Of a stretch of 64,000 bases of DNA, positions 23,141 to 32,076 are shown piece after piece (position 1 is the first letter of the stretch; every line of letters begins with the position of its first letter). Below the pieces are notes generated by a model. It saw nothing but the letters and a program-made list of their open reading frames with translations. It was not told where the DNA came from and searched no databases. A program made the position numbers and the translations under genes. Source of the stretch: Nitrospirota bacterium (GTDB taxonomy: Bacteria; Nitrospirota; Thermodesulfovibrionia; Thermodesulfovibrionales; JdFR-88); the NCBI GenBank assembly GCA_021789555.1, contig JAJYJK010000002.1, positions 62,001-126,000 on the forward strand, written 5' to 3'.

Positions 23141-23553
23141 GTTATTTACTCGATACGAATGTTGTTTCCGAGACAATTCGGCGACAGCCAAACAAGCTGG
23201 TAATTGGATGGCTCGAACAGATTCCGGCTGAAGCGCTCTTTGTGAGCGTCCTGACAATCGGCGAAATTCGGAAAGGCGTTGAGGGGCTTGCGGATAAAAA
23301 AAGAAGGGAGAAGCTGCGCCTCTGGCTGGAGCACGAGCTTCCGGCCTGGTTCGAGGGGCGGGTGCTTCCAGTTGATCTTGCCGTGGCCGAACGCTGGGGC
23401 AGACTGCTTGCACAAGCGGGCCGTCCGGTACCCACTATCGACAGTCTTCTTGCCGCCACGGCGTTGCATTGCGATTTGCGGCTGGTTACGCGGAACGCCG
23501 GCGACTTCGATTATCCGGGACTTGAAGTGATTAATCCATGGCAGGCGACTTAA
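23137..23553 (+). CDS. PIN-domain toxin, VapC/FitB type
   Basis: 138 residues. The PIN fold is shown by 'YLLDTNVVSETIRR' (first catalytic Asp), 'VLTIGEIRKGVE' (Glu), 'PTIDSLLAATALHCDLRLV' (Asp) and 'TRNAGDFDYPGLEVINPW' (last acidic cluster). The four acidic residues coordinate Mg for RNase activity against tRNA or rRNA. The 'VVSE...RQPN' start and the FDYPG-type end are typical of the FitB/VapC group paired with Phd antitoxins. It is downstream of and translationally coupled to its antitoxin. Confidence 0.92.
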   Translation: MSYLLDTNVVSETIRRQPNKLVIGWLEQIPAEALFVSVLTIGEIRKGVEGLADKKRREKLRLWLEHELPAWFEGRVLPVDLAVAERWGRLLAQAGRPVPTIDSLLAATALHCDLRLVTRNAGDFDYPGLEVINPWQAT

Positions 23554-23584
23554 ACGTACTTATTGGCCTTATGTGCCTATCATG

Positions 23585-23611
23585 AAAAAAAGGCCGGCCA
23601 ACTGGCCGGCC
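23585..23611 (-). terminator. Terminator of the SAP-domain gene
   Basis: Stem GGCCGGCC(A)/(T)GGCCGGCC; on the minus strand it is followed by seven T. It lies 24 bases past the stop of the gene at 23636. Confidence 0.8.
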
Positions 23612-23635
23612 CCTGTTCATTTGGAAAGGCCCTTT

Positions 23636-23824
23636 TTATTTCAGATTGAGGCAATCCTCGCGCCAGAGGCAGTCCGTCTGGTCACAGAAGCCGGACACGG
23701 AGGAACCATAGCAGTCAAAATTCCCCTCGGCCTTCTGGATGCCCCTGATAATCTCCGCCTTGCTGAGTTTTGCGGTTTTTACACCCTGCTGCTTCGCGAT
23801 GGCCATTATCTTTTTAATATTCAT
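23636..23824 (-). CDS. SAP-domain mini-protein with C-terminal cysteine cluster
   Basis: 62 residues from the ATG at 23824, with AAGGAGGG upstream. The N-terminal half 'IKKIMAIAKQQGVKTAKLSK' plus 'AEIIRGIQKAEGN' is a SAP-like helix-extended loop-helix motif, usually nucleic-acid binding. The C-terminal part has cysteines in 'FDCYGSS', 'GFCDQTDC' and 'WREDCL'. Small proteins with this exact layout are common in delta-proteobacteria-like genomes but have no assigned function as far as I know. Monocistronic with its own terminator. A redox-sensitive or metal-binding nucleic-acid factor is a reasonable guess. Confidence 0.8.
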   Translation of the reverse strand: MNIKKIMAIAKQQGVKTAKLSKAEIIRGIQKAEGNFDCYGSSVSGFCDQTDCLWREDCLNLK

Positions 23825-23956
23825 TCCTAACCCTCCTTTTTTGGCCACTTTCAATCCAGAAATAACAATATACCTTATAATCTTTTTTTTCAAGAATGAG
23901 AGGGGCTCATTGACGGTCGGCCTGAAATTATGATAGTTTAAAACTCGGATTACCTC

Positions 23957-25048
23957 ATGTTCAGGCACTTTATCCTGATTGCCGCGCTCGTCCTGGTGAC
24001 CTGGTTTTCAAGGCTGCTCGAGGGCGCTGCCTTGCATTCCCCCTCCGGATATCCGCTTATAGCGGTCTCGCTGCTGGCCGGCATGCTGATAATACTTGCC
24101 GGGTGCGAGCTTTTTGCAAACGGAGTCGAACACCTGGGGGACAGGATGAACATGTCCCATGCAACCACAGGCAGCCTGCTGGCGGGGGTAGGCACGGCTT
24201 TGCCGGAGACCATAGTGCCAATCCTGGCCCTGATAGCGGGCAATCGCGCCCGCGGGCAGGAAATTGCAATCGGCGCCATCCTGGGGGCCCCCTTCATGTT
24301 GAGCACCCTCGCCTTGTTTCTTCTTGGCTTGACGGTCCTGTCAAGAGGGGCCTTCAAAAAAGACGCCTCCCCAACGATGAGCGTTAACGCCAACGCACTG
24401 AGGTTCGAGCTGGGCCAGATCATTTTTGCCATGACCCTCATATTTTTGGCCTCCGTCCTGAGGGTCCGCGCCGCAAATTACCTCTGCGCTTCAATACTGT
24501 TCGTCTCGTACCTGTTTTTTATCTCCCGGACGATGAAACATGAGGCCGAAGAGGGCGAGGAATACACCGAGGCGTTTCATTTCGGGACCTTCCTCGGTTA
24601 TGAAAAAAAGCCCCTCTGGATCTCCTTGCAGGTCCTCGCGGGGTTGTTTTTGATGATCGGCGGGGCCTCCGTCTTTGTGGATTTCATCTCCCTGCTGGCC
24701 GTCAAATCCGGAATCTCCGCCCTTGCGCTTTCCCTGATAATTGTGCCCTTTGCGACCGAACTGCCCGAAAAGGTCAACTCCATAAGCTGGACGCTCAGGG
24801 GCAGGGACACCCTCGCAATCGGCAATATAACGGGGTCGATGGTGTTTCAGTCCACCGTACCGGCGTCGATAGGGTTGATATTTACAAGCTGGTCGCTGGG
24901 CCGCGCAGAACTTCTGGACATCATATCCGTAATCCTGATGAGCGCGCTGCTGAGAATTGCGGTTGCCAGGGGGAAAAAAATCCCGGCCGCCATACTCCTT
25001 GTGGGCGGGATTTTCTATCTGGTGTATATAATGGGAATCGTATTTTAG
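23957..25048 (+). CDS. Sodium/calcium exchanger-family membrane protein (CaCA superfamily)
   Basis: 363 residues, about ten transmembrane segments. The two inverted alpha-repeats are visible: 'LLAGVGTALPETIVPILAL' (about residue 74) and 'IIVPFATELPEKVNSISW' (about 260), each with the acidic ion-binding residue after Pro. A hydrophilic loop (MKHEAEEGEEYTEAF) separates the halves. Family members exchange Na or H for Ca or other cations across the inner membrane; specificity cannot be read from sequence. The start at 23957 has no strong ribosome-binding site. It converges with the emrB-type gene 18 bases away. Confidence 0.85.
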   Translation: MFRHFILIAALVLVTWFSRLLEGAALHSPSGYPLIAVSLLAGMLIILAGCELFANGVEHLGDRMNMSHATTGSLLAGVGTALPETIVPILALIAGNRARGQEIAIGAILGAPFMLSTLALFLLGLTVLSRGAFKKDASPTMSVNANALRFELGQIIFAMTLIFLASVLRVRAANYLCASILFVSYLFFISRTMKHEAEEGEEYTEAFHFGTFLGYEKKPLWISLQVLAGLFLMIGGASVFVDFISLLAVKSGISALALSLIIVPFATELPEKVNSISWTLRGRDTLAIGNITGSMVFQSTVPASIGLIFTSWSLGRAELLDIISVILMSALLRIAVARGKKIPAAILLVGGIFYLVYIMGIVF

Positions 25049-25066
25049 GGGCGGGACAAGAAAAGT

Positions 25067-26638
25067 CTAGCGCATCCCGGCCGGGGCCTCGTGCCTTGCC
25101 TTCCTCATCAAAAAGACCAGCGGCAGGATAAATATCATGAATATGCTCAGTTGCCGGAACGCGCCGTTGTAAGCGAGCATCGAGGCCTGCCTGGAAAGCT
25201 CCGCGTAGAGCGTGCCGGCGGCGGCCTGGCCTGTCAGGGCGTGCCCGAAGGCCCCAAAATACCCGATTGCGTTCGATGTCCGCCCGAGCGCAATCTGGTA
25301 GTTGCGGTCAAAGGGGGTCAGATGGCTGATCATGAGGGCCTGGTGTATCTGGGAGCCCCGTGCAAGCATCGTCGTCACATAGGCGACCCCGAAGCTGCCG
25401 CCCAGGTTCCTCAGGAGGTTGTAGATGGCGGTCGCGTTGCTCATCTCCTCCCTTCTGATGTTCGACATCGTCATTGTCGTCAGGGGGATGAAGAGAAAAC
25501 CCATTCCGAGCCCGAGCATCGCCCTTGGCCACAGGATTGTAAAGAAATCCGCATCCAGGCTGAAAAGCGACATCATGTGCGTGGCATAGGCGCCGATGAT
25601 TATGCCGAAGGCCAGCAGCGCCTTCGGGTTGACCTTTGTGACCAGGCGCCCGGCTATCGGCATGGCAAGAAGGGTCGCCAATCCTCCCGGCCCCAGCACC
25701 ATGCCGGCAAGCGTGGCGTTGTAGCCCATCATCGTCTGCACAAATATTGGCAGAAGCACGATGCTGCCGAAGAGATTGAAGAAGGCGAAAAACATCACCA
25801 GGTTGCCGGAACTGAACGTGATGTCCCGGAAGGCCCTCAGGTTAATGATGGGGTGCTCCGCAAAAAGCTCGTTGATGATGAGGAGCACCAGCGAAAGGCC
25901 GGCCGTCACCGCCAGGGCGACAATGTAGCCGGAGGCGAACCAGTCGGCCCTCTGGCCCTTGTCAAGGACCACCTGCAGCGATCCCAAGCCGACCGATAAA
26001 AGAAGTATGCCCCAGTAATCTATCCTGATCCCCCTCTGCCTTACATAGGAGGGGTCCGTTATGAACATGTACACCATGATGATCGAGATAATCCCTATCG
26101 GCACGTTTATGAAGAATATCCAGTGCCAGGACCAGTTGTCCGTTATCCACCCGCCCAACAAGGGGCCGATTATCGGGCCGAACATGATGCCCACGCCGAA
26201 TATGGCCATCGCCATGCCGTGCTGCCTGCGGGGGAACGTCTCAAGCAGTATGGCCTGGGAAAGGGGCTGCAGGGCGCCCCCGCCGATTCCCTGAAGCACC
26301 CGGAAAAACACGAGGCTCTGCAGGTTCCACGCCATCCCGCACATAAGCGAGCTTGCCGTAAAAATCGCTATCGAAGACATGAGATAATTCTTCCTGCCGA
26401 AAACCCTGCCGAGCCATCCCGTCATCGGGATGATGATCGCGTTTGAGACCAGGTAAGAGGTTATCGTCCATGTCGCCTCGTCGATGCCGGCCGAAAGACT
26501 GCCCCTGATATGGTCCAGCGAGACGTTTACGACGCTGGTGTCGATTATCTCTATCAGCGTGGGCAGCATCACCGTGACGGCGATGAGCCACTTGTTTACG
26601 GTCAGGGCCTTTTGCTCTTGGGTTTCCCCCTCCCCCAT
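25067..26638 (-). CDS. emrB: EmrB/QacA-family (DHA2) multidrug MFS transporter
   Basis: 523 residues, 14 transmembrane segments expected for DHA2. Motifs include 'LPTLIEIIDTSVVNVSLDHI' at TM1 (the D in 'IDTSVVNV' is typical), motif A-like 'GWLGRVFGRKNYLM' and 'FRVLQGIGGGALQPLSQAIL' with motif C-like 'GIMFGPIIGPLLGGWI'. It is the inner-membrane pump of an EmrAB-TolC tripartite efflux system, expelling hydrophobic drugs by proton antiport. It is the last gene of the operon and starts one base after the adaptor stop. Substrate unknown. Confidence 0.93.
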   Translation of the reverse strand: MGEGETQEQKALTVNKWLIAVTVMLPTLIEIIDTSVVNVSLDHIRGSLSAGIDEATWTITSYLVSNAIIIPMTGWLGRVFGRKNYLMSSIAIFTASSLMCGMAWNLQSLVFFRVLQGIGGGALQPLSQAILLETFPRRQHGMAMAIFGVGIMFGPIIGPLLGGWITDNWSWHWIFFINVPIGIISIIMVYMFITDPSYVRQRGIRIDYWGILLLSVGLGSLQVVLDKGQRADWFASGYIVALAVTAGLSLVLLIINELFAEHPIINLRAFRDITFSSGNLVMFFAFFNLFGSIVLLPIFVQTMMGYNATLAGMVLGPGGLATLLAMPIAGRLVTKVNPKALLAFGIIIGAYATHMMSLFSLDADFFTILWPRAMLGLGMGFLFIPLTTMTMSNIRREEMSNATAIYNLLRNLGGSFGVAYVTTMLARGSQIHQALMISHLTPFDRNYQIALGRTSNAIGYFGAFGHALTGQAAAGTLYAELSRQASMLAYNGAFRQLSIFMIFILPLVFLMRKARHEAPAGMR

Positions 26639-26639
26639 A

Positions 26640-27728
26640 CTATTTGATTATCACGGTGGGCTGCACGGACATCCCCAGCCGGAGGATATGGTTGGGGTCT
26701 TCGCCGGGGTTGAGGACTATCTTCACCGGGACCCTCTGGACCACCTTCACATAGTTGCCCGTGGCGTTTTCAGGCGGGAAGAGGGAGAAGACCGCCCCGG
26801 TGCCCGCCATGATGCTGTCGACCTTGCCATGGAAGGTAACGCCCGGGAAGGTGTCCACATCTATGTCCACGTCCTGGCCCGGCCTAATCTTTGTGAGCTG
26901 GGTCTCCTTGTAATTTGCCGTCACCCATGTCTCGGAGAGGGGCACGATGGCCATAAGCGGCTGGCCCGGCTGCACCTGGTTGCCGACCTGGACGGATTTC
27001 TTCGTGACATAGCCGTCAGTGGGCGCATGGATTTTCGTGTAGCCTTCATTGAGCCGGGCGAGATCAAGCGAGGCCTTGCCCTGCTTGATGACCGACCCCT
27101 GGTACACGAGCGCCGCCAAAGACTCGGCAAGGACCGCCTTTTGCGCGGCATAGGCGGACCGGGCCCTCCGCAGCTCCTGCCTTGCCGCCTGGAGCTTCGC
27201 GGTCTGCACGTCGAAGTCCGTCGTCAGCCGCTCGTAACGCTCCCTCGGTATGGCCTCTTTTGCGAAGAGGTTTTTGGCCCTGATGGCGTCCTTCTTCGCC
27301 TGGCGGAGGTTCGCCTCCTCGAGGGCGACCGCCGCCGCCTGCGCGTCTATATTGGCCTTTCTCTCGGCAAGCTGCTTCCTGGCCGCCACGATCCGCGCGT
27401 CATCCTCCAGGAGCCTGCCCTGCTGGGCCCCGAGAGCGGAGGATGCCTGCCGGGTCTTCGTCGCATAATCTATGGGGTCCAGCTCGGTAAGCAGGGCGCC
27501 CTTTCGCACGAACTGGTTGTCTTCCACGTAAACCGCCTTCACGGTCCCGTATATCTTGGGCGCTATTGTATGGACGTTGCCGTCTATGAAGGCGTCATCG
27601 GTGGAGATGTGCGTGTTTTTATACCGGATGTAAAAAAACGCGGCAACCGCGAAAATTATTCCCAAAAACACAAACAGGATCACAGCCGCCTTCTTGCGGC
27701 CGAACCGCGGCCTGGCAGTCTCTTCCAT
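26640..27728 (-). CDS. emrA: EmrA-type membrane fusion (HlyD) adaptor
   Basis: 362 residues. One N-terminal transmembrane anchor (AAVILFVFLGIIFAVAAFF), then the EmrA signature 'NTHISTDDAFIDGNVHTIA', lipoyl-like half-motif 'GTVKAVYVEDNQFVRKG', a long coiled coil (about 90-200), the second lipoyl half 'IHAPTDGYVTKKSVQVGNQV', and the beta-barrel 'TWVTANYKETQLTKIRPG'. It bridges the MFS pump and TolC across the periplasm. Two bases separate it from the TolC-type gene upstream. Confidence 0.93.
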   Translation of the reverse strand: MEETARPRFGRKKAAVILFVFLGIIFAVAAFFYIRYKNTHISTDDAFIDGNVHTIAPKIYGTVKAVYVEDNQFVRKGALLTELDPIDYATKTRQASSALGAQQGRLLEDDARIVAARKQLAERKANIDAQAAAVALEEANLRQAKKDAIRAKNLFAKEAIPRERYERLTTDFDVQTAKLQAARQELRRARSAYAAQKAVLAESLAALVYQGSVIKQGKASLDLARLNEGYTKIHAPTDGYVTKKSVQVGNQVQPGQPLMAIVPLSETWVTANYKETQLTKIRPGQDVDIDVDTFPGVTFHGKVDSIMAGTGAVFSLFPPENATGNYVKVVQRVPVKIVLNPGEDPNHILRLGMSVQPTVIIK

Positions 27729-27730
27729 GA

Positions 27731-29056
27731 TTATCTATATACCTCCGCTAAATCGTTCCCCTGCGAGTACAGGAATCCTGCCTCCGCCTTTCTGAAATCA
27801 TACAGTGCGCGGTAGTGGTTCGTCTCGGCCACCGTCAGCAGCGTCAGGGCGTCCAGGACGTCGGTTGCGGTGCCTACGCCCTGTTCATACCGCGTCTTGT
27901 TTATCCTGAGATTCTCCCTGGCCTGGCCCACGGCGTCCCTGGTGACGTCGAGGCGCTTGCGCGCGTTTTCGAGGTCGAGGGCGTAGGTCTCGACCTCCAG
28001 TCTTATATCGTCGGCTATCTTGTCCCTCTGCTCAAGGAGTCTTGCTCTCTGTCCGTTTATCCTCGCCACCTCGGCCCGTGTGGCCCCGCCGCCGTAGAAA
28101 TTTATGCCCATCCCGATTATCAGGGAGAAATTGCCGTTTGGGGTCTCAAAATCGTTCTTGGTGAAATCATACCCGCCGCGGGCGAAAAATCTGGGGTAGT
28201 ATTCGGATTCCGCGGCCCTCTTCTCCAGATTGAGGGATTTCATCGTCTCGGCGACGACGGCCAGCTCCGGCCTGTTTTTCCTGGCGTTCGCCCATGCCTC
28301 GCCGATGTTCGGGGCCATGCCCCCGCCCGGATAGGAAATCTCGTTTTCCGGGACATCGACCGGCTGGAATTTCGTATCGAGCGGCCTTGCCAGCATGTTG
28401 TTTACGCTGGAGGCCGTGATGTTGCGGGAATTCATGGCGCTGACCAGCCTCTGCCTGGCGTCGGAGATGCGGACCTCGGCCTGGAGGAGGTCATTCCTGG
28501 TTATGACGCCCTGCGCGTAGAGGTTCTGCGCGTCCTTAAGGTGAGCCTGCAGCCTGCTTACCTCATCCTCCGCGACGAGCACCATCTTGCCGGCCTCCAG
28601 GAGGTCGAAATAGGACAGGGCGAACTGGAAGGCCACAAGGTTTCTTGTCCTCGCCGTATCATACCTGCTTGCGGCCAGGACCGCCTTGCTGGCCCCGTAC
28701 CTGGAGGCGTTGCCCTCGAAATCATAAAGCGTCTGCTGGATTCCAAGACTGTAGGAATAAAAATCTCTGTTTGAAGTCGGCGCCACCAGCCCGTCGAATA
28801 CGGCCTTGGGCTGGCGGGTAAGGAAGCTCTGGCCGGCCGACCCGTTTACAGAGGGCAGCATCGGGGCGCGGGCGGCCTGGGCTTCCGCCCTCTGGATTTC
28901 CTCCTGCCTCTGGGCGATCTTTACGAGCCTGTTGTCACGGGTGACCATCTTCAGCCCCTCCTGGAGACTGAGCCTCTCTTCAGCCGATGCGCCTCCCGCG
29001 GCGATGATTAAAACCCCAAGCGCCATAAAGGCGGCAACAAACCTGACGCGCCTCAT
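27731..29056 (-). CDS. TolC-family outer membrane efflux protein
   Basis: 441 residues with signal peptide (RRVRFVAAFMALGVLIIAAG, cleaved near ASA). Two OEP repeats are seen: 'LQEGLKMVTRDNRLVKIAQR' early and 'EAWANARKNRPELAVVAE' in the middle, each followed by long heptad coiled coils, and the family ending 'VLDALTLLTVAETNHYRALY' near the C-terminus. It forms the trimeric outer-membrane channel for the EmrAB-type pump downstream. The start overlaps the TetR stop by four bases. Confidence 0.92.
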   Translation of the reverse strand: MRRVRFVAAFMALGVLIIAAGGASAEERLSLQEGLKMVTRDNRLVKIAQRQEEIQRAEAQAARAPMLPSVNGSAGQSFLTRQPKAVFDGLVAPTSNRDFYSYSLGIQQTLYDFEGNASRYGASKAVLAASRYDTARTRNLVAFQFALSYFDLLEAGKMVLVAEDEVSRLQAHLKDAQNLYAQGVITRNDLLQAEVRISDARQRLVSAMNSRNITASSVNNMLARPLDTKFQPVDVPENEISYPGGGMAPNIGEAWANARKNRPELAVVAETMKSLNLEKRAAESEYYPRFFARGGYDFTKNDFETPNGNFSLIIGMGINFYGGGATRAEVARINGQRARLLEQRDKIADDIRLEVETYALDLENARKRLDVTRDAVGQARENLRINKTRYEQGVGTATDVLDALTLLTVAETNHYRALYDFRKAEAGFLYSQGNDLAEVYR

Positions 29057-29673
29057 GCGGCCGTCCCCCTGACAAAGATATCCACGAACTCGCTTATGAC
29101 CTTCTTTTCATCCGAAGATTTGGCCCCTTTCCTTAGCAGCTCCCGCACGGTGAAATAGGAAAAAAACATCCCGAGAAACGCCCTCGCGCCGTACTCGGGG
29201 TCGAAATCCCGCAGCACGCCGCTGTCCTGCAGGTCCTTGAAATAAGTGGCCAATGTCTTGTAGACCCCGCCTATGAAATTGTGATAGATGCCCTTCACAC
29301 TGGCGGGGTAGAGGTGCATCTCGGAGTGCATTATGCGTATGAGGTCGCGCCGCTCGTAGAGCCTGCCCAGGAATTTTTCAGCTATCAGCAGGAGCGCCTC
29401 CCTGTATTCAAGCTCCTTTATCCCGGGCATCAGGCCCTTCAGGGCGGGCAGGAAAGTATAGCTGTTGATGACCTCCTGGAAGAGCTGATCCTTCGACGAG
29501 AAATGCCTGAAGAGCGTAAGCTCGGCAACCCCGGCCTTTTTTGCTATGTCTTTGGTCGTGGCCCCCAGGTAGCCCCTGGCCGAGATGAGCTTCAGCCCCG
29601 CCTCGAGGAGTCTCCTCCTGGTGGCCCCGGCCTTTTCGCCCCTCCCGACCTTCGGCAGTTTCTCGGCCTTCAA
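29053..29673 (-). CDS. TetR/AcrR-family regulator of the efflux operon
   Basis: 206 residues; the most likely start is the TTG at 29673 with GGGGG upstream. The helix-turn-helix is at about 17-64: 'RRRLLEAGLKLISARGYLGA', 'TKDIAKKAGVAELTLFRHF' and 'SSKDQLFQEVI'. The rest is an alpha-helical ligand domain. TetR repressors of this group release DNA on binding a drug or metabolite. It is the first gene of tetR-tolC-emrA-emrB, and a repeat of ACTT lies just upstream as a possible operator, so autoregulation is likely. Confidence 0.92.
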   Translation of the reverse strand: MKAEKLPKVGRGEKAGATRRRLLEAGLKLISARGYLGATTKDIAKKAGVAELTLFRHFSSKDQLFQEVINSYTFLPALKGLMPGIKELEYREALLLIAEKFLGRLYERRDLIRIMHSEMHLYPASVKGIYHNFIGGVYKTLATYFKDLQDSGVLRDFDPEYGARAFLGMFFSYFTVRELLRKGAKSSDEKKVISEFVDIFVRGTAA

Positions 29674-29698
29674 CAGCGCGCGCCCCCTTTCAAAGATG

Positions 29699-29716
29699 TT
29701 AGTACTTACTTACTTT
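29699..29716. promoter_or_regulatory. Possible TetR operator, repeated ACTT tract
   Basis: TTAGTACTTACTTACTTT lies about 26 bases upstream of the TTG start of the tetR gene. It has three ACTT steps and a partial AGTA/TACT dyad. The only support is position and repetition. Confidence 0.35.
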
Positions 29717-29751
29717 ATCAGCGGGCCGCGCGCGGTGTCAAGCGGGTTTCC

Positions 29752-31761
29752 TCAGAGCCGGTCTTTCACGAGCGAGTCGACTACGCCGGGGTCGGCGAGC
29801 GTCGAGGTGTCGCCCAGGTCCTCTACGTCCCCGCGGGCGATCTTCCTGAGTATCCTCCTCATGATCTTTCCGCTTCTTGTCTTCGGAAGCCCCGGCGCAA
29901 ACTGGAGCTTGTCGGGTGCGGCTATGGGGCCTATCACGCTCCTGACGTGGCTGACGAGCATCTTTCTTAGCTCGCCGGTGGGCTGGTATCCCTCCTTCAG
30001 CGTGACGTAGCTGTAAATGCCCTCGCCCTTGACCTCGTGGGGGAACCCCACAACTGCGGCCTCGGCGACCGCCTCGTAGCTTACGAGGGCGGACTCGACC
30101 TCCGCCGTGCCGATCCTGTGGCCCGAGACGTTCAGCACGTCGTCTATCCTGCCCATGAGCCAGTAGTCGCCGTCCTCGTCCACCCTGGCCCCGTCGCCGG
30201 AGAAATACTTGCCGGGGAACCTGCTGAAATAGACCTCTTTCATCTTTTTGTTTTCCGGGTCCCCGTAGGTGCCCCTCAGCATGCCGGGCCATGGCTTGTC
30301 GATAATCAGATAGCCGCCCTCATTGGTCCGGGCGGGCTGGCCGTTTTCCCTCACCACCTGGGCCACGACCCCGGGGAAGGGCCTGTTGGCGGAGCCCGGT
30401 TTCAATGTCATTGCGCCCGGAAGCGGCGTGATGAGGATGCCGCCGGTCTCCGTCTGCCACCATGTGTCCACTATCGGAAGCTTCCCTCTTCCGACATGCC
30501 GGTGATACCACATCCAAGCCTCGGGGTTTATGGGCTCCCCGACAGTGCCCAGTATCCTGAGGGAGGAGAGATCGTGACTGTCCAGCCAGGAAGTCCCCTC
30601 GCGCATGAGGGCCCTTATCACGGTGGGCGCGGTGTAGATTATGTTCACCGCGTGCTTGTCGACTATGTCCCAGAACCTTCCGGGGTCGGGATAGGTCGGC
30701 ACGCCCTCGAACAGCACCGACGTGGCGCCCTCCGAAAGCGGCCCGTAAAGGATATACGAGTGCCCGGTAATCCATCCCACGTCGGCGGTGCAGAAATGGA
30801 TGTCCTCCTCGCGGTAATCGAAAATCCACTTGAATGTGAGGTTCGCAAAGACCATATAGCCGCCGGTCGTGTGGAGCACGCCCTTGGGCTTGCCGGTGGA
30901 GCCGGAGGTGTAGAGTATGAAGAGGGGGTCTTCGGCGTCCATCTCCTCGGGCTCGCAGTAATTGGCGATGTCCCTGGCCTTGACCTCCTCGTGCCACCAG
31001 AAATCCCTGCCCTCCTGGATATCCACGGAGCCCCCCGTGCGGCGCACCACAATGACCCCTTCCACGCCAGGGCATTCCTTCAGGGCGGAATCGACGTTGG
31101 TCTTAAGCGGCACCCTACGGCCGCCCCTGACCCCCTCGTCCGCCGTCACGACCAGCCTCGCCCCGCAATCGTTTATCCTGTCTCTGAGCGAGTTTGAGGA
31201 AAAACCTCCGAACACCACACTGTGGATTGCGCCAATTCTCGCGCAGGCGAGCATGGCTATCGGAAGCTCCGGTATCATCGGCATGTACATGGTCACCCTG
31301 TCGCCCTTGCCAACGCCGTGCTTTTTGAGCACGTTGGCGAACCGGTTGACCTCCATCGAGAGCTGCTGATAGGTGTAGGTATGGTAATCGCCCCCATCGG
31401 TCTCCCAGATGAGCGCGGCCTTGTTCCTCCGCGCCGTCGCCAGGTGCCTGTCCAGGCAGTTATATGAGGCGTTGAGCTTGCCGCCCTCGAACCATTTCAC
31501 AAAGGGCTTTGTGAAGTCGTATTGGAGCACACTGTCCCACTTCTTGAACCAATGGATGTTTTTTTCGGCCATCTCCGCCCAAAAACCCTCGGGGTCTTCG
31601 ACGGACCTCTTATAAACCCGCCGATACTCATCCATGCTCTTTACATGGGCCCCGGCGCTAACCTCCGGTCCGGGGGGAAACACCCTTTTTTCAGCCATAA
31701 GGACATCGATGCCCTCCGGGACCGGTCCGGGGACTGGTCCCCTTTTCTCAGACTCCGCCAT
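29752..31761 (-). CDS. acsA: Acetyl-CoA synthetase
   Basis: 669 residues, full length for AMP-forming acetyl-CoA synthetase. It makes acetyl-CoA from acetate, ATP and CoA through acetyl-AMP. Motifs: N-terminal '[18 protein letters not shown]', the AMP-binding loop '[20 protein letters not shown]' near residue 284, '[16 protein letters not shown]', the hinge region '[19 protein letters not shown]', and the regulatory acetylatable Lys in '[14 protein letters not shown]'. AAGGAGG precedes the ATG. It is monocistronic with tRNA-free 315-base spacing upstream; its stop lies 79 bases from the TetR gene. Confidence 0.95.
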   Translation of the reverse strand: MAESEKRGPVPGPVPEGIDVLMAEKRVFPPGPEVSAGAHVKSMDEYRRVYKRSVEDPEGFWAEMAEKNIHWFKKWDSVLQYDFTKPFVKWFEGGKLNASYNCLDRHLATARRNKAALIWETDGGDYHTYTYQQLSMEVNRFANVLKKHGVGKGDRVTMYMPMIPELPIAMLACARIGAIHSVVFGGFSSNSLRDRINDCGARLVVTADEGVRGGRRVPLKTNVDSALKECPGVEGVIVVRRTGGSVDIQEGRDFWWHEEVKARDIANYCEPEEMDAEDPLFILYTSGSTGKPKGVLHTTGGYMVFANLTFKWIFDYREEDIHFCTADVGWITGHSYILYGPLSEGATSVLFEGVPTYPDPGRFWDIVDKHAVNIIYTAPTVIRALMREGTSWLDSHDLSSLRILGTVGEPINPEAWMWYHRHVGRGKLPIVDTWWQTETGGILITPLPGAMTLKPGSANRPFPGVVAQVVRENGQPARTNEGGYLIIDKPWPGMLRGTYGDPENKKMKEVYFSRFPGKYFSGDGARVDEDGDYWLMGRIDDVLNVSGHRIGTAEVESALVSYEAVAEAAVVGFPHEVKGEGIYSYVTLKEGYQPTGELRKMLVSHVRSVIGPIAAPDKLQFAPGLPKTRSGKIMRRILRKIARGDVEDLGDTSTLADPGVVDSLVKDRL

Positions 31762-32076
31762 TTCAAATCGCCTCCTTGGGAAAAAATGAAAGAAACGGCA
31801 GTTGGTATTTTAACACATACTGTTCCATCTGCCCGGAGGTATCATCTGCCTGCCCTTTCGTTCGATCGCGCGGTTCCGGGCTTGTCCGAACGGCTTTGTT
31901 GAATCGTTTTCAGGGCGAAGGGCCAACGGGCATCCGGATGCGACGGTGTGTATCCGTCCGCATAGCTCCCTCTCTCAAGGACAGGCAAATATTATCCGGG
32001 CTGTTTGCCGTTACCGGGGCATGGGGCGGAGCCCGTACATTTGAAAGGGCGGGTGGGCGGGAATATTAAAATTTCC
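31762..32076. other. Intergenic region upstream of the acetyl-CoA synthetase gene
   Basis: 315 bases between acsA and the end of glgB. It contains the acsA ribosome-binding site (AAGGAGG near 31772) and an AT-rich TAAAAT box in the minus orientation near 31810. No gene, RNA or repeat is convincing. Confidence 0.5.

Noticed and set aside
26484-27815. 443-codon plus-strand frame opposite emrA/emrB
   Set aside because: It crosses the borders of two well-supported genes and shows no motif.
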